Shown here in pieces: positions 1 through 11,042 of a DNA stretch of 64,000 bases. Both the position numbers and the translations under genes were made by a program. A model generated the notes under the pieces. It saw only the letters and a program-made list of their open reading frames with translations, made no database searches and was not told the origin of the DNA. The first letter of the stretch is position 1; the number at the start of each line of letters is the position of its first letter. This DNA comes from Immersiella caudata (Eukaryota > Ascomycota > Sordariomycetes > Sordariales > Lasiosphaeriaceae), in contig JAULSU010000004.1 in NCBI GenBank assembly GCA_030512335.1, forward strand, positions 2,356,001 through 2,420,000, written 5' to 3'.

Positions 1-896
1 ACGCATATCACACGATCGGCCGTGAGGTATTCCGCCCCATCGTTTTTCCACACATCACGGAGGCTGCCGCCATCGGCCCACTCAAACATGGCGTAACACT
101 CCGAGCCATGCTCCATGGCAGCAAGAAAACGGACGAAATGCTTGTGGCCAAAACCACGAATCTCCTTGAGCGCTGCAACCTCACGTCCCCACGCCTCTCT
201 AGCGTTATATCTTAGCTCGCCATCCAAGTGCTTCATCTTGTTCAGCGCGACTCGAACAGGCTTCTGGCTTGCGGCTCGACTTCCATCGCATACCGTGACG
301 TAGTGGTCTTGGTGAAGAATAGCCTCAACGACGGTGAAATGATGACCATCGCGCTTGTTGAGGTCGTTGGATATGAACGGCAAGACGCACCCGGCTGCCA
401 ACTTATACACGAGCCCTTCATCATTGAACACCGGGGGGTTGATCGTGTATTGGTCGACTCGGAACCGATACATGATAGCTCTCCATCTGCCATCATGAAG
501 GACGTCCAGCGACGAATTGTGCTTGGTCAGGCAGTGGCCCGAACCACCAATCCCTATACAAGACATTTCTGGGACAGGAAGCTGCTCGTCTGACATGCCA
601 TAGACATGGCAAGACTGCATGATAGACGCTAGGTCGTTGGCTGAGCAGGCATCCCCACATAAAACAAGTGCCAAAAATATCTTCTTCGCATTCTGACAGA
701 CGAATTCGACTAACACGTCGGAGGCTTTTCGGGAGAGGATTATGCTGACGCGATCAACGGCGAGAAACTTGTCAACCTGTCCAGCTGGACGGAAGGCGTT
801 GCCGCCGATACCGCTATACTCAATCGAGCTTAGTATTTCTTCGCGGAGCTTTTTGAGCTCAACGGTTCCTTTCCTGAACGATGAGAAAAGCCTCAT
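1..896 (-). CDS. Protein-kinase-like protein, N-terminal part (runs off the window)
   Basis: The reverse strand stays open from an ATG at 896 to base 1, giving about 298 residues with no stop, so the gene continues beyond the left edge. The first ~190 residues (start MRLFSSFRKGTVELKKLREE) match no family I recognise. After them comes a kinase-like N-lobe: a VALNKMK segment at the position of the VAIK lysine, then EVAALKEI like helix C, then FVRFLAAMEHGSECYAMFEW leading into GGSLRDVW, which resembles the hinge and helix D. No clear GxGxxG loop precedes the lysine. Fungi carry many such kinase-like proteins with unique N-terminal halves. The catalytic loop and DFG lie outside the window, so activity cannot be judged. 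The kinase-fold call is fairly secure; substrate and role are unknown. Confidence 0.7.
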   Translation of the reverse strand, partial: MRLFSSFRKGTVELKKLREEILSSIEYSGIGGNAFRPAGQVDKFLAVDRVSIILSRKASDVLVEFVCQNAKKIFLALVLCGDACSANDLASIMQSCHVYGMSDEQLPVPEMSCIGIGGSGHCLTKHNSSLDVLHDGRWRAIMYRFRVDQYTINPPVFNDEGLVYKLAAGCVLPFISNDLNKRDGHHFTVVEAILHQDHYVTVCDGSRAASQKPVRVALNKMKHLDGELRYNAREAWGREVAALKEIRGFGHKHFVRFLAAMEHGSECYAMFEWADGGSLRDVWKNDGAEYLTADRVIC

Positions 897-2607
897 GGTG
901 ATTAATTTAGTTGGTAGAAGCCGTAGGTATCGTGGCCCTGCTAGGTGTGAAGATGTTGTGATTTGGGAGGTCAAGCTTCTGCTTGCGCGGGGACCGGTTT
1001 GCATCGCTGTTGTTTGGATTGGGCATCAGCAAGCGTCTTGGCGTCCTTGTCATGCAATGGTGGCTATTGGGTTCAAATGCATACCGACGTGACTCAGTGA
1101 GGGACCCGTGTCCTCCCCATCACCGAGGTTTCCGGCCTCATTGGACCAAATTGAGTACCATGGCACCACGGGGCGCATGCAGGGTCGTGGGAAACTAAGG
1201 TGGGTAAAGAGGGGTAAATACAGAAGCAAGTCCTCACAGACGGGGTTCACTAATTCAATGATCGTATGTCACTATAGTGCACAGTAGCAGTGTCAACACA
1301 GCGTCCACACATTGTCCCACACTGTGACGACTGCGGGGACACGTTGGCCCGGTCCCGGCCTACAAGGGTGGCCGACAGGTCTTCAGAGATAGTACAGTAC
1401 ATAGACTCCAGCCTGAAACTTGGGACAGCACCGATGGACGTCCTACAGTAAACCAGTACATGACGGGGTGTCTTGTAATATACCAATGCATGCCCGAGGA
1501 TATCACATTTACCATCAAATATTCAAGCTAAGGTATTATGCACCATCCAAGCAAAACCCTATATTGCTACTAACTTCACCACTGAAGTGGCTGCAACTAT
1601 GCGGCATGGTTAGCATAAACCGAGGAACGTACCAGAATCTCTGGACGGCAACTTCAGTCGAGGGTCCAAAATTGGGCCAAAATTGGGCCCCACCAGCTCA
1701 CCCATAGCCCACACTAGCTCAGGAGCAGCTCAGGATCACGCACGAACATGGAAATTGCCGAGGGCAACTTTAAGGTAAAACAATGGCGCGTTGAATCAGT
1801 CTCCGCTGTCGCAGCTTTGCATTGTCTTTCCACTGCTGAGCCTCGGTCTCGCCGGTTAGGTAATCCAGCCCGAGAGGCTGGCTTCGATACGATTTGAATC
1901 AACTCAAGGGTCGCATCTGAAGTGCAATAAATCGGCAAGTTGATAGCGAGATGCCATCTCTGGGGTCCTCTGCGAGTCTAAAATTATGGACTTCCGCGGG
2001 CAGTTGAATAATCTCAAGCATTTCGCTGATCCTTGCTGTCTTCGGTGAGCCACACTGGATGAAGGCATGTGCTAGATGTCATCAAGGCTTGGAAATGGGG
2101 TTCTTTGAGTGTCACCAGACTAGCCGAAGCGGCCGTTGGATGCTTTGCGTGAGCTGATAAGACGTTTGACGCTGCAACGATGTTGCGTTCTTGGTTTGGC
2201 CACAGAGCATCACGGGGAGGACGACCAATAATGTGTAGATTTATTCTTCACCGTTTTACTCAACTTGCGGTACGGTGCTATTGAGGTTCGATTCGGGAAC
2301 AGGCACGGCTGGAAAAAGCAATCCGTGGTCCTGGATTGCATCGCAGAAGCGTGGAGTGCAGTCGGGCTGTTTGCACTGCCGCTCGCTCGCGCACGCCAGG
2401 CTTGTGCTCGTGCGTCTCGTGCTGGGGATCCCTTCAATTGTGCAGATGAAGAAGACAGTTTTGGTGTTTTTTTTATGTCTGGTTCGATGATGTGTGGTAT
2501 AAAGGAAAATCTTCCCCGCAGAGTTTGAATGCAGAACATGAGGCGAAACGGGCCTCGTTCCTTCCCAATCCCCTCCCTCCAATCTGCTCCATAATTTCCA
2601 TGTCAAG
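897..2607. other. Intergenic region, no gene seen
   Basis: About 1.7 kb between the kinase-like gene and the multicopper oxidase relic. Only short overlapping reading frames without recognisable domains occur on either strand. A short direct repeat (CCAAAATTGGGC next to CAAAATTGGGCC) lies near 1667-1690. The 5' end presumably carries the promoter of the leftward kinase-like gene. Confidence 0.6.
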
Positions 2608-4959
2608 ATGCGTCCATACAACCTGCTCTGCAACTTCCTTTTGTTCCATCTCTCCCATTCCCATCCTCTAGAACAAGACATCAATCCTCGACAGAATCTA
2701 GCTACAGTAGCCATTCCTTTCTCGCCATGGACTTCGATGCCAACCCCAACGGCCACGCCAAGGACCAGATGCGACGCCGTCACGACGACTTCCTGCTACG
2801 GTTTCGACGCGACGCGGATAATATTCAAAACATCCGACATTGTCATCACCGACAACTCAGTCAACATCCCGCCGGCTACAGCGACGTTGCTGGTGGTTTC
2901 GACCACAGTGACGCCGACCGACGGACGCGCACCAACACCGACAACAATGTGGCCTCCACCAGCTGTGGTCGTGGACGTTAGCCAGCGGGTCCACATTGCC
3001 TTAGTCAACCACGTGTTAGATGAAAAGGTAACGCTGCACTTTCACGGTGTGTTCATGGACGGGCCCGAGCTGGTCACACAGTGGTAAGTTGATTGACGAA
3101 TCTTTTCGTATCTCCTCTCTCGATGCTAACTTCAACAGCGACCTGGCCGAAGGCATGTTCATCCACGACTTCATCACCAAAAATACCGGGACTTTCTGGA
3201 TCCACAGCCACGATCCAGGCCAGTATCCCAAGGGTCTCCGTTCCCCCTTTCATTGTCCGAGACACACTTGGAGACAACATCTTCTTACGGCCTTTGGGAC
3301 AGGATTACCAAGATGAGAAAATGGTTGCTCTGTCTGACTGATGGTCAAACTTCTGGGATGCTGAGACCAAAATGCGAGGGCACACCGGTGGCCGGAAATC
3401 CTTGCGACTACGGTGTTGAGGTTGTACCGAAAAGGGGTTCTGTTCAATGACTGCCTGCCAGGGCTCACATCTCCTGACAAGACCGAGTATGCAATTGCTC
3501 CATCCACCCGGACACGATTCCGTTTTATCAAGATGAGCGCCTTCTCCCAATTCTTCGTCTTATTTGAACAGCACAGCGTCACGACCACCGAGGTTGACGG
3601 GGTTTTGGTCAACTCGACAGGTCAAACGACTGATAGCTTCACTATTGCTCTAGGCCAGAGAGTCAGCGTCATTGTCCAGTCTATGACCAACCCTGGAACC
3701 AAGCCCTTTCACATCTTGGTTTCGCTCAACCCCTCACTTGCTCCATCGAAACCTGAAAAAGACAAAGACTGCCCCGGTTATTGCACACTCCCCGGTCGCA
3801 CAGAAGGTCTCACTCTGTTTAGTTGGGGGTGCCTCAGCTACAGCGGCTTCACCAGCGAGCCTTGCCCCGCCCTGTCTGACCCTCTAAGCATACCCATTGT
3901 TAACCTACGATCCGGGTAACTGCCCATCGACAAAACCATGGTCCAACAAGCGTCTTCGAGTTCCTGGACGGCGCACACCCACACTCAAGACGCCTGTCCG
4001 TGGAGCTTTGACGAGCGCGCCTTCCAGCCCCTGGCGATGCCGAATGGCAAAACAGTCACCAAACAACAGCTTCTCTCCGTGCGACCTGGAAATGTCCATT
4101 GGTTACGGATTCGAGATATGCCGCGGGAACAAGATCCCAAGGACAGGGGCTGCGGTACGATGAACACCGAACTGTAAGTCTGTCTGTTCATTGAACCGAA
4201 CCTCGACCGTCGCTGACCACCATACCACAGCTGGGAATCACCCTCCTCTCCCGACCTGCTACAGGCAACATGACGAGGTCTTTCCTTTTCAGACGACATG
4301 TACCTGCCGCGCATGTACGGCAGGGCGTCCAACTCCATCGTGGCCCCAGACCCCAAAAGCGGCGACCCAGACCCAGTAGTCTGGCTCGTCTTCAACACCT
4401 CAAACGGCGACCGTCCGAGTACAAACTCCACCCCCTTCCAAGTCGTTCTGCATGCTGACCAAAGCGCTGTGCACCTCCACGGCCACCACTTCCATCTCCT
4501 CTAGAAAGGCCGTGAAGACGACCTCAGCGCAAACATGTACCACCGCGCCATCACCAAGTTCAACCGCGGCGATGAAACTTCGCCCATTGGACATACTTCC
4601 TTGCCGGAATCTCGGCCCAGCTTGATGACAGCAGTTTCCCTCCCATGTCGCGCGACACGCTCGTGGCGGAGAAGGATCAGTTCCTTATGATTGCTTTTGT
4701 GGTTGATAACCCCGGTGTGTGGGCGCTGCATTGTCATAATGATTTCCATGCGAAGACGGGGATGTTCAAGCAGATTGTGGAGAGGCCTCAGGCCATTCGG
4801 GATCAGGTGGGGACTTGGGACGATGGCAAGACAGGGGTATTTTATGGTCCGGGAGTGGCAACTACGGACAATGTTTCACAGGTTGGAAGGGAAGGATGGG
4901 AGAGGAACGTGTTGCAATGCTTGGCTGGGGGTAATGAGCCGTTTGTTTTTTATGTGTAG
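2608..4959 (+). pseudogene. Degenerate multicopper oxidase (Fet3/ascorbate-oxidase type)
   Basis: Fragments in different frames together show the hallmarks of a three-cupredoxin multicopper oxidase. These are WPPPAVVVDV and LHFHG before 3087, FWIHSHDPGQYPKGLR after a normal-looking 55-bp intron (3084-3138), HLHGHHFHLL near 4470-4503, and WALHCHNDFHAKTGM near 4720-4760. All four copper-binding segments can still be read. The frame is nevertheless broken several times: a frameshift in the C-run near 3245, a TGA at 3339-3341 where the family has Trp after LSD, at least one further shift between 3400 and 4270, a TAG right after HLHGHHFHLL near 4503, and another shift near 4610. In the intact family these enzymes oxidise Fe(II) or phenolics with O2 outside the cell or at the plasma membrane. 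I infer that no functional enzyme is made. Confidence 0.8.
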
Positions 4960-5076
4960 GCAGAAATTGGAATGAGTAGCTGGATTTCACTCACGCGCGA
5001 GAATGGGTCAGCAGGACGGTGAGAGCTAACAACGTTGTTGAGAACTGCAGACTGATATCGAAATCAAGACACATTG

Positions 5077-5738
5077 TCACGGCTGCTGCCCTCCGTGCGC
5101 CGTCTGGACATGTCTGTCAAGGTTGGCCTCCCGCTTTGTGCCCTCCCTGGCAAGCTTGCTTCTACAACCGAAGTCCCTCCAAGGACAGTAATACCGCTGT
5201 GCGTTGGGGTCATGCATCTCTTGGCGGTGGCGGTTGAGACCGCTTTGTAGCTCGAACGCTTCGGAGCAGGTACCGACGTCGCACTTGTATGGCTTGGTGT
5301 GCTTCTTCATGTGCTTGCTGTTGAGGCACTGTCAGTCTTTGAGAACCCAAAGCAGGATGCAAGGGGGAAGTACTTCAGGTCACGGGCTCTGGGAAATGTC
5401 TTGGGACAGACGGTGCAGGCGTGAGTGCTCGCAGCCGACGGGTCTGGGCTCTGAACGCCGCTGTTGCTCCCCTGTAGTTGTTGGGCTTGGTAATGATCGG
5501 GAGGGTTAAAGTTCTGCGCTGATGACGTCTCCGCCTCGACATGTCCACGTCCATCCTGTCCAGCAGGCTCGGAATGGCTTGTCGACTGTTGACCCCAGTC
5601 ATATTGCGGCAATGGACCTCCATTGCCGGCTTGGACCCAAGATGGATCAAGATACTGGAATGGCTCAGATGATAATGTTGTTGTTGTTCCGGTACCAGTA
5701 TCGACCTCTGAGACCGGTTGGGTAATAGAAGCGGGCTA
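5077..5738 (-). CDS. C2H2 zinc-finger protein (5' end unresolved)
   Basis: The C-terminal exon (5317-5077) and the exon before it (from about 5738 to 5374) join across a 56-bp intron at 5373-5318 with GTACTT donor and CAACAG acceptor. The join restores the finger linker RARDLNKHMKKHTKPYKC. Three finger-like segments follow one another: CTVCPKTF...H..H, CDVGTCSEAF...HRQEMH and YYCPWRDFGC...HVQTAH; the first two resemble classical C2H2 fingers and the third has a long insert between the Cys and His pairs. The N-terminal part is rich in Ser, Thr and Gln. The frame meets a TAG near 5739 that could be a 3' splice site, and no ATG lies downstream of it, so at least one more 5' exon must exist between about 5750 and 6250. 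Probable DNA-binding regulator, target unknown. Confidence 0.7.
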
Positions 5739-6267
5739 CCGCAAGCCGAGAGGGGTTGGTGGACAAGCCTACTGGTGATGGACGAGGTGCCTAGGGAAGG
5801 CGGGATGGGGCGCAGAGGAAAGGGGGGAAGAAGCGAAGGACGGGTGACAGTAAGGACCGCCGGCAGAACCACCAGGGTCGACCGTAAGAGGGAAGGAGGA
5901 AGAGGAAAGAGGAAGGGGGAGAGGGGAAATGTTGGCTCTTATGGTGCTGTGAATCTCTGATTCGGCGGGTTGGGGCGAGAGGTCATGGGATTCTCTGATT
6001 GGATGAGGAGGTGGTATACCTCAAAATATGCAGGGCGTGCTTGGCGTCTCTGTGGTCCACAAACATGGTGATGGGGCCAATAGAGGATGCAGTCTCTTCC
6101 GATCGGTCTGGCCGTGTCCATCAAGCGAGGATGTGAGAATTGGGAGATATATTGGGGGGGGGGGGGGGGGGGGGAAGAGGCAAGTTTGAAAGGGGAGTTC
6201 AGTCTTGTTTCACTTCTCACAAATCGAACCCCAGACCGTTGAATTGCACACACATTACCCCTGAAAA
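5739..6267. other. Divergent upstream region with a 21-base G tract
   Basis: Lies between the leftward C2H2 gene and the rightward small-protein gene. The reverse strand of 5750-5950 is strongly pyrimidine-rich, as in fungal 5' leaders, and probably contains the missing first exon or leader of the C2H2 gene. An uninterrupted G run covers 6154-6174. Confidence 0.5.
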
Positions 6268-6774
6268 ATGACTTCCCTCTTTTGTTGCGGCTCAATCCGC
6301 CCCTATCGCCCTCAGCGTCTCCTCCATGAAGACAGATTCAAGGCCTTCATGGCTTGGGCCGAATACCCCAGAGACGTCCCTGCGTCGTCGACTGATGAGA
6401 CCGAAGACACCGACAAGAACAGGCTCACTGGAGCCAGCCCTCCCCATGTCATCCAGCTTGTTCGCCAGATCAACTATGGTCCACTCGAAAGCAAGCGCTA
6501 CTTTGTCCCTGTTGAGGGCAAAGACAATGAGTTTGTCGAACTTGTGGAAGACGATTTGATCCAGGCCAACTTCAAGAAGTTGAACTCGTGAGTACGGTGT
6601 CATCCCTGAGCAGGGGTGTGGCGTTCTAGCGTTGACGCCTACCTTAGTTACAAGAACTTCAAGTGTGAGAGCCACAACAGGTTCTTTGAGGTGAATGTGT
6701 ATGAGAAGGATCCGGTCAACCAGCATCACTGGCGTGTGAATATTGCTCGACCGAGCTCTTCGATTGACCTTTGA
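6268..6774 (+). CDS. Small conserved-looking protein, unknown function (148 aa)
   Basis: Two exons, 6268-6587 and 6648-6774, are separated by a 60-bp intron with GTGAGT donor and TTAG acceptor. The splice joins ...KKLNS to YKNFKCESHNRFFEVNVYE in frame and gives 148 residues ending in SSSIDL. The start lies just downstream of a purine-rich leader. The N-terminus MTSLFCCGS could be a membrane-anchoring cysteine pair, but no other targeting signal is seen. No known domain is recognised. The composition is mixed and charged, as expected for a soluble protein, and codon use looks normal. The clean intron and in-frame join make this a real gene, but I cannot assign a function. Confidence 0.65.
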
Positions 6775-7298
6775 GCTGAATCCTGCTGCTCATCGGTCTT
6801 TTCGCCGCCGTATTGGGTGTGTTGTTGGTTCGGGAGAATGTGCAGAACGTATTTTGAATGGAAAATTAAAAGCTTGTCGTTTGCATTACCATCGTGACAA
6901 CCTTTGTTGGCTCCGGACTGCTTCGAGGTGACCCGCAGCAGGCAGCCCGAGTTTGAATCTCAAACACTCTTGCCAGGGTTTCGGTTCCTCCGCGCTGTTG
7001 CAAAGCGGTGCGAAAATCTGACGGGCCGTCTGTCATATTCAAGGCATTCCAATTGTGTAAATGAGAGGAATCGGAATCTTTTCAAGAGGGAGGAATCCGA
7101 CATGAGGTTCATGGTGGTTCATTCCCATCGAAAACAGCTGCTGGCCAGTGCCGCAGTGCCTGCCCTATCAGGTAGCGCTCAAGGCTCACCACACAGAATG
7201 AGTCACCTGCAGCTGCAGCTAACCCACTTCACTCAAGCCCCCAATCCAACCACAGCCAGAATTCCCACTTCAACATCAACAATCGCTGTCAGGTCAAA
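6775..7298. other. Intergenic region, promoter of the SDR-like gene
   Basis: About 520 bp with no coding potential that I trust. Presumably holds the 3' end of the small-protein gene and the promoter and leader of the next gene. Confidence 0.5.
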
Positions 7299-9245
7299 AT
7301 GTTTGCATTTCCCACGCGCCACAAGAACTTTCCCGCCAACACCAAAGGCTCGTACTGGAGCGAGTTTATCACAACTCAACCACCCCAAGCCATCGCCAAG
7401 CAGCTCCTCCAAGATGCTGCAGCCCTCGACGCTGGAGGCGCCCCAGGCCAACTGGCAACTCACCTCCCCGTCCCCTCCTCTAACCTCGCCCTGCAAATCG
7501 GCACCCACCTCACGCCCTCGCCCGACCTCCCTGAGGAACTGAAGCGCTTCCTCTATCAGACCATCCGCACCCGTCTCCGTTCTGCCATCGAAAATGGCGA
7601 CCTCACCCAGGAACCTCCCCTCCCTGAAGACGGCTACCTCCTCCCCGGCGATCTCACCACCACGGTTCCCCTCCCCATTACGCCGCGCAAGCCAGCCATC
7701 ACCGAGCCCACCAAATCCGAAGCCGAAACCGCCCTGCGCGTCCTCCGCTACCTCACTCTCGACGCTCGCATCCACCCTGAGCACCTCCACCAATCCATCA
7801 ACACGCTCACCATCCGCTTTGGCCTTGCTCCCCCCGATTCTGACACCCAACCCACTCCTGAATCATCCCATCCCCAAGACCAAGAGCCCCCCAGCACATC
7901 ACCAAACCAACCCATGACCCCCCGCTGGTCTTCCTCCGTCGCCCAATACCACGCTCAAAAACCCCCCTCGCGTCTGCGCACTTGCTACATCTGCCGCTAC
8001 CTCCTCGTTGATCCCCATCCGCGTTACCGTTCCATGTGTCATCCGTGCGGAACTTTCAATTACGCCGGCTCCGCTCTCTCCTTACCGGCCTCTTTAAAGC
8101 TGGTAGGGCGCACCGCTCTCGTCACAGGCGCAAGAGTAAATCTAGGTTATGCCACAGCCCTGCGTCTCTTACGGTGTGGAGCGACAGTGATAGCGACTAG
8201 TCGGTACCCCAACGATGCGGCGGTGCGGTATTCCAAGGAGGGAGACTTTGGCGAGTGGAAGGGGAGGTTGAGGGTGATTGGTGCGGATTTTAGAAGCGCC
8301 AAGGATGCGTTTGGGTTGGTGGGGAGTGTGAAGGGGGTGTTGAAGGAGTTGGGGATGGAGAAGTTAGATGTGTTGGTGAACAATGCGGCGCAGACATTGA
8401 CGGATAGCGTGAGGAAGGAAGAGAGGGCGGTGGGGAGCGAGGCGAGGCTGGGAGGCGAGGCGAGGCGTACGGGGGTGGTTGTTGAGAGGGGTCAAGGGGG
8501 GTATCAAGCGAGGGTAAGAGGAGGGGCAGTTCCGCTGTCGGTGGCGTTTTATGGGGGGAAAGAAGAGGAGGGAAGCGCGGTCACGGCGGCTGGAGGCGAA
8601 GGCTCAGGAGTTGAGGAAATTACGCTTCCGGACGATGTCAAGGATGATGGGAGGACGGAAGTGCAGGAGTACTTCAAGTCCTCTTGGGTGCAGACGGTTT
8701 CGGAGATTCCCTACGAAGACATCGTCTCGGCGCATGCGGTCAACGCCTTCGTCCCGCTGATTCTTTTGCGGGAGCTTCTGCCGTTGATGGGAACGCCGAA
8801 GGAGCCGGCTGATGACGCTTCTACCAGCTCGGGAGACAAACCTCGCCGCTCGAAGGAGAGGAAAAAGCCGCTTGGGTACATCATCAATGTGTCGTCGCGA
8901 GAGGGGATATTCGAAAACACTCCTGATCACTCAGCCAAGAGGGGTGCGCACGTTCACACTAATATGACAAAGGCAGCGGTCAATATGATCACACAGACAG
9001 AGGCGGCGTCAGCATGGAAGAGTCGGAGTGTTGCGATGAATACGGTGGATCCAGGGTACATGTCAGCAGCGCCTGAAATGGACGGCATCTTTGCAGGAAT
9101 TCGGCCTTTGGACTGGGAGGACGGGGCAGGCAGAGTTCTCTGGCCAGTCGCCATTGGGGAGGTGGAAGGAGACCCCGTCTGGGGGCGCTTTTTGAAGCAC
9201 TACGGTGCTGTGGATGTAGACTATGATCTCAAAAGGGGCGAGTGA
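7299..9245 (+). CDS. SDR-family oxidoreductase-like protein with long N-terminal extension (648 aa)
   Basis: A single intronless frame. Residues 1-~215 form an extension of unknown function ending in a proline- and serine-rich linker. At about 228-250 a CxxC...CxxC pair (CYIC and CHPC) suggests a small zinc-binding knuckle. The rest is a Rossmann-fold short-chain dehydrogenase/reductase: TGARVNLG at 276-283 for the nucleotide, NNAA at 361-364, INVSS near 530, and a segment HTNMTKAAVNM at 553-563 where the YxxxK motif normally sits. Lys558 is kept but the catalytic Tyr position is Thr554. A low-complexity insert splits the domain after NNAAQ. I infer a soluble enzyme or pseudo-enzyme, substrate unknown. 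Its stop is only 20 bp from the stop of the convergent F-box gene. Confidence 0.8.
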   Translation: MFAFPTRHKNFPANTKGSYWSEFITTQPPQAIAKQLLQDAAALDAGGAPGQLATHLPVPSSNLALQIGTHLTPSPDLPEELKRFLYQTIRTRLRSAIENGDLTQEPPLPEDGYLLPGDLTTTVPLPITPRKPAITEPTKSEAETALRVLRYLTLDARIHPEHLHQSINTLTIRFGLAPPDSDTQPTPESSHPQDQEPPSTSPNQPMTPRWSSSVAQYHAQKPPSRLRTCYICRYLLVDPHPRYRSMCHPCGTFNYAGSALSLPASLKLVGRTALVTGARVNLGYATALRLLRCGATVIATSRYPNDAAVRYSKEGDFGEWKGRLRVIGADFRSAKDAFGLVGSVKGVLKELGMEKLDVLVNNAAQTLTDSVRKEERAVGSEARLGGEARRTGVVVERGQGGYQARVRGGAVPLSVAFYGGKEEEGSAVTAAGGEGSGVEEITLPDDVKDDGRTEVQEYFKSSWVQTVSEIPYEDIVSAHAVNAFVPLILLRELLPLMGTPKEPADDASTSSGDKPRRSKERKKPLGYIINVSSREGIFENTPDHSAKRGAHVHTNMTKAAVNMITQTEAASAWKSRSVAMNTVDPGYMSAAPEMDGIFAGIRPLDWEDGAGRVLWPVAIGEVEGDPVWGRFLKHYGAVDVDYDLKRGE

Positions 9246-9265
9246 GGAACCCACTCAAAGCCATC

Positions 9266-10799
9266 TCAGAACTCATCTCGAGCAGTTGACTTCAACTGGG
9301 CAGCCAACTCAGGATAGGCTTCTTCCATCCATTCCACAACTTTCAGAAACGCCTGAAGCCATTCCATCTCTCGGGCATCGATAGGTGGAAGCATATTCCA
9401 ACGGCTCCTTGGTGGGCTCCATTGGATCGCTGACGCCGGATACTCGTAGACGGAAAATATGGGAGTCCGGTCTGAAGCTGAGGTGCAAAGGTCAGTTGAG
9501 GCGCGCAAAGTGTGAAGTCAGCAGATCCTTACCATCAGTCTTCGAAATCTGAGTTCGCGAAGCCGTGCATCCCTCCTGTCCCCATTTCGAACTCCTCTTG
9601 AAAAACCTCTCAATCCCTGCATTGACAACTTCAATCTGGCTCACAACCTCCTTAGGAGGCGTTTTCTCAGTTGGTGATAAAGATAGTTGCCCCATTGCAT
9701 CCTCCAGCGACTTGACCCCCTCAACAGAGAAGGGAGAGGGCAGAATGCCTCCGACGTTGGGGTTGATTTCGTTGACATTGAGCCAAAGCTGCAGACACCA
9801 GTTGTACGGGATGAGATACGGATGCACGTATCGGAACTTGCTCCTTCCTTGCTTCGTTCCTGACGTGGAGCTGCGATCGAGGTCGATGATTCTTGACACG
9901 AAGCGCGATACAATCTCAAGCTGGTTGGGGATGTGGTGAGTGTTATACCGTGGGCCCTGCGGCGCACGCGCCTCCTTGAGCCGAGAGTGATGCTGAGTGT
10001 AGAGCTTCGCAAGAGTCCGGAGCTGGGATGCCTTGGTGACGTTGAGCTGGGTCTGAAGGACAGAATAGGCGCTGACGAAGGCCTTCATCTGTGAGACAGT
10101 CCACTGTGTTGATCGATCAGGGTGCTTGACCGAGCATGACTTGAGACCCGGGCGCCCCGGCAGGAGATTCCTGTTTCTGAGAAGTCCCTCTCCGAAGTAT
10201 GGATCGGCCACACAACGGCAAACGCCCCCCATAGCTTCGGAGAACTTGTCGCGAACTACCTCAACGGCCTTCGCTCGGGCAGTTGAATGCCGCTGCTGCG
10301 CGGCGACGACCATGTTCTTGAGCCAGGGACAGATGATGGCAATGTCTCCGAGAGTGATCCCCCGGCAGATGAAGGCCATGGTGACGGGATCGACGTTTTG
10401 GAGGAGTTTCTGAATGGTATCGGAGGCTTTCTTGGTCACGTAGTCGTAGAAACTGAAGCCTACACCATGTCGACTCTGTTCGCGCACAAAGCGTCGATGG
10501 AACTGGCCGGGCGTGACGTCCAATGCACCCAAGGTCGGATCGAACATGCGGTTGCCGCCAATCGGTACGACCAGCGACACGAGGGTTTGAAAGTCCTCTT
10601 CGTTGGCTTTGTACGTGGGCCAGATGTCTCTCCATTTGGGGCTCGTCTCCAGTGCAGCGGCGAGTCGGCTGTTCGCGCCGGCGTATTTGGCGAGGGCGAT
10701 GACATCTCGAAATGAGAGGGCTTCGAAGATGGGCTCGAACAGCTCGAATGGAAGCTGCTCTATCTGGCTTGCGATCACAGCGGGGTCTGGTTTTGGCAT
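9266..10799 (-). CDS. F-box-like protein (492 aa)
   Basis: Two exons, 10799-9533 and 9477-9266, flank a 55-bp intron (GTAAGG donor, CTCAG acceptor) that keeps the frame at ...KTDAS-DRTPIF. Residues ~10-50 (QLPFELFEPIFEALSFRDVI followed by ALAKYAGANSRLAAAL) read as an F-box, the segment that docks substrate receptors onto Skp1 of SCF ubiquitin ligases. The remaining ~440 residues are helical-looking with no WD40 or leucine-rich repeats visible, a common layout in filamentous fungi. It converges tail-to-tail on the SDR-like gene. Identity of its target cannot be told. Confidence 0.75.
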
Positions 10800-11042
10800 G
10801 GTGTTGAAGATGGCGGGACGAGTTCAGTGGGAAGAAAATGAGGGGTTTGGCGGTGGAAATTTGATGTGATTGGAAGATGTGACTCAGAGAACGTTCCTCA
10901 GCCGTCGGAGATTGATGTAGGTGCTGAACCAACGGACAGGTACGTGCCTTAGGCGCACAGCACGATACCGATAATGGAGACACCCTAGTTATAGCGGGCA
11001 AAAACCTAAAAACCCAGTGAAGCATGCAATTAGAGATGGCAA

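Noticed and set aside
2256..2783. 175-codon reverse frame upstream of the multicopper oxidase relic
   Set aside because: No domain, overlaps the start of the oxidase on the other strand and has simple composition.
5375..5872. 165-codon reverse frame overlapping the C2H2 gene
   Set aside because: Different frame from the zinc-finger exon, Pro/Leu/Ser-rich and inconsistent with the splice join that restores the finger.
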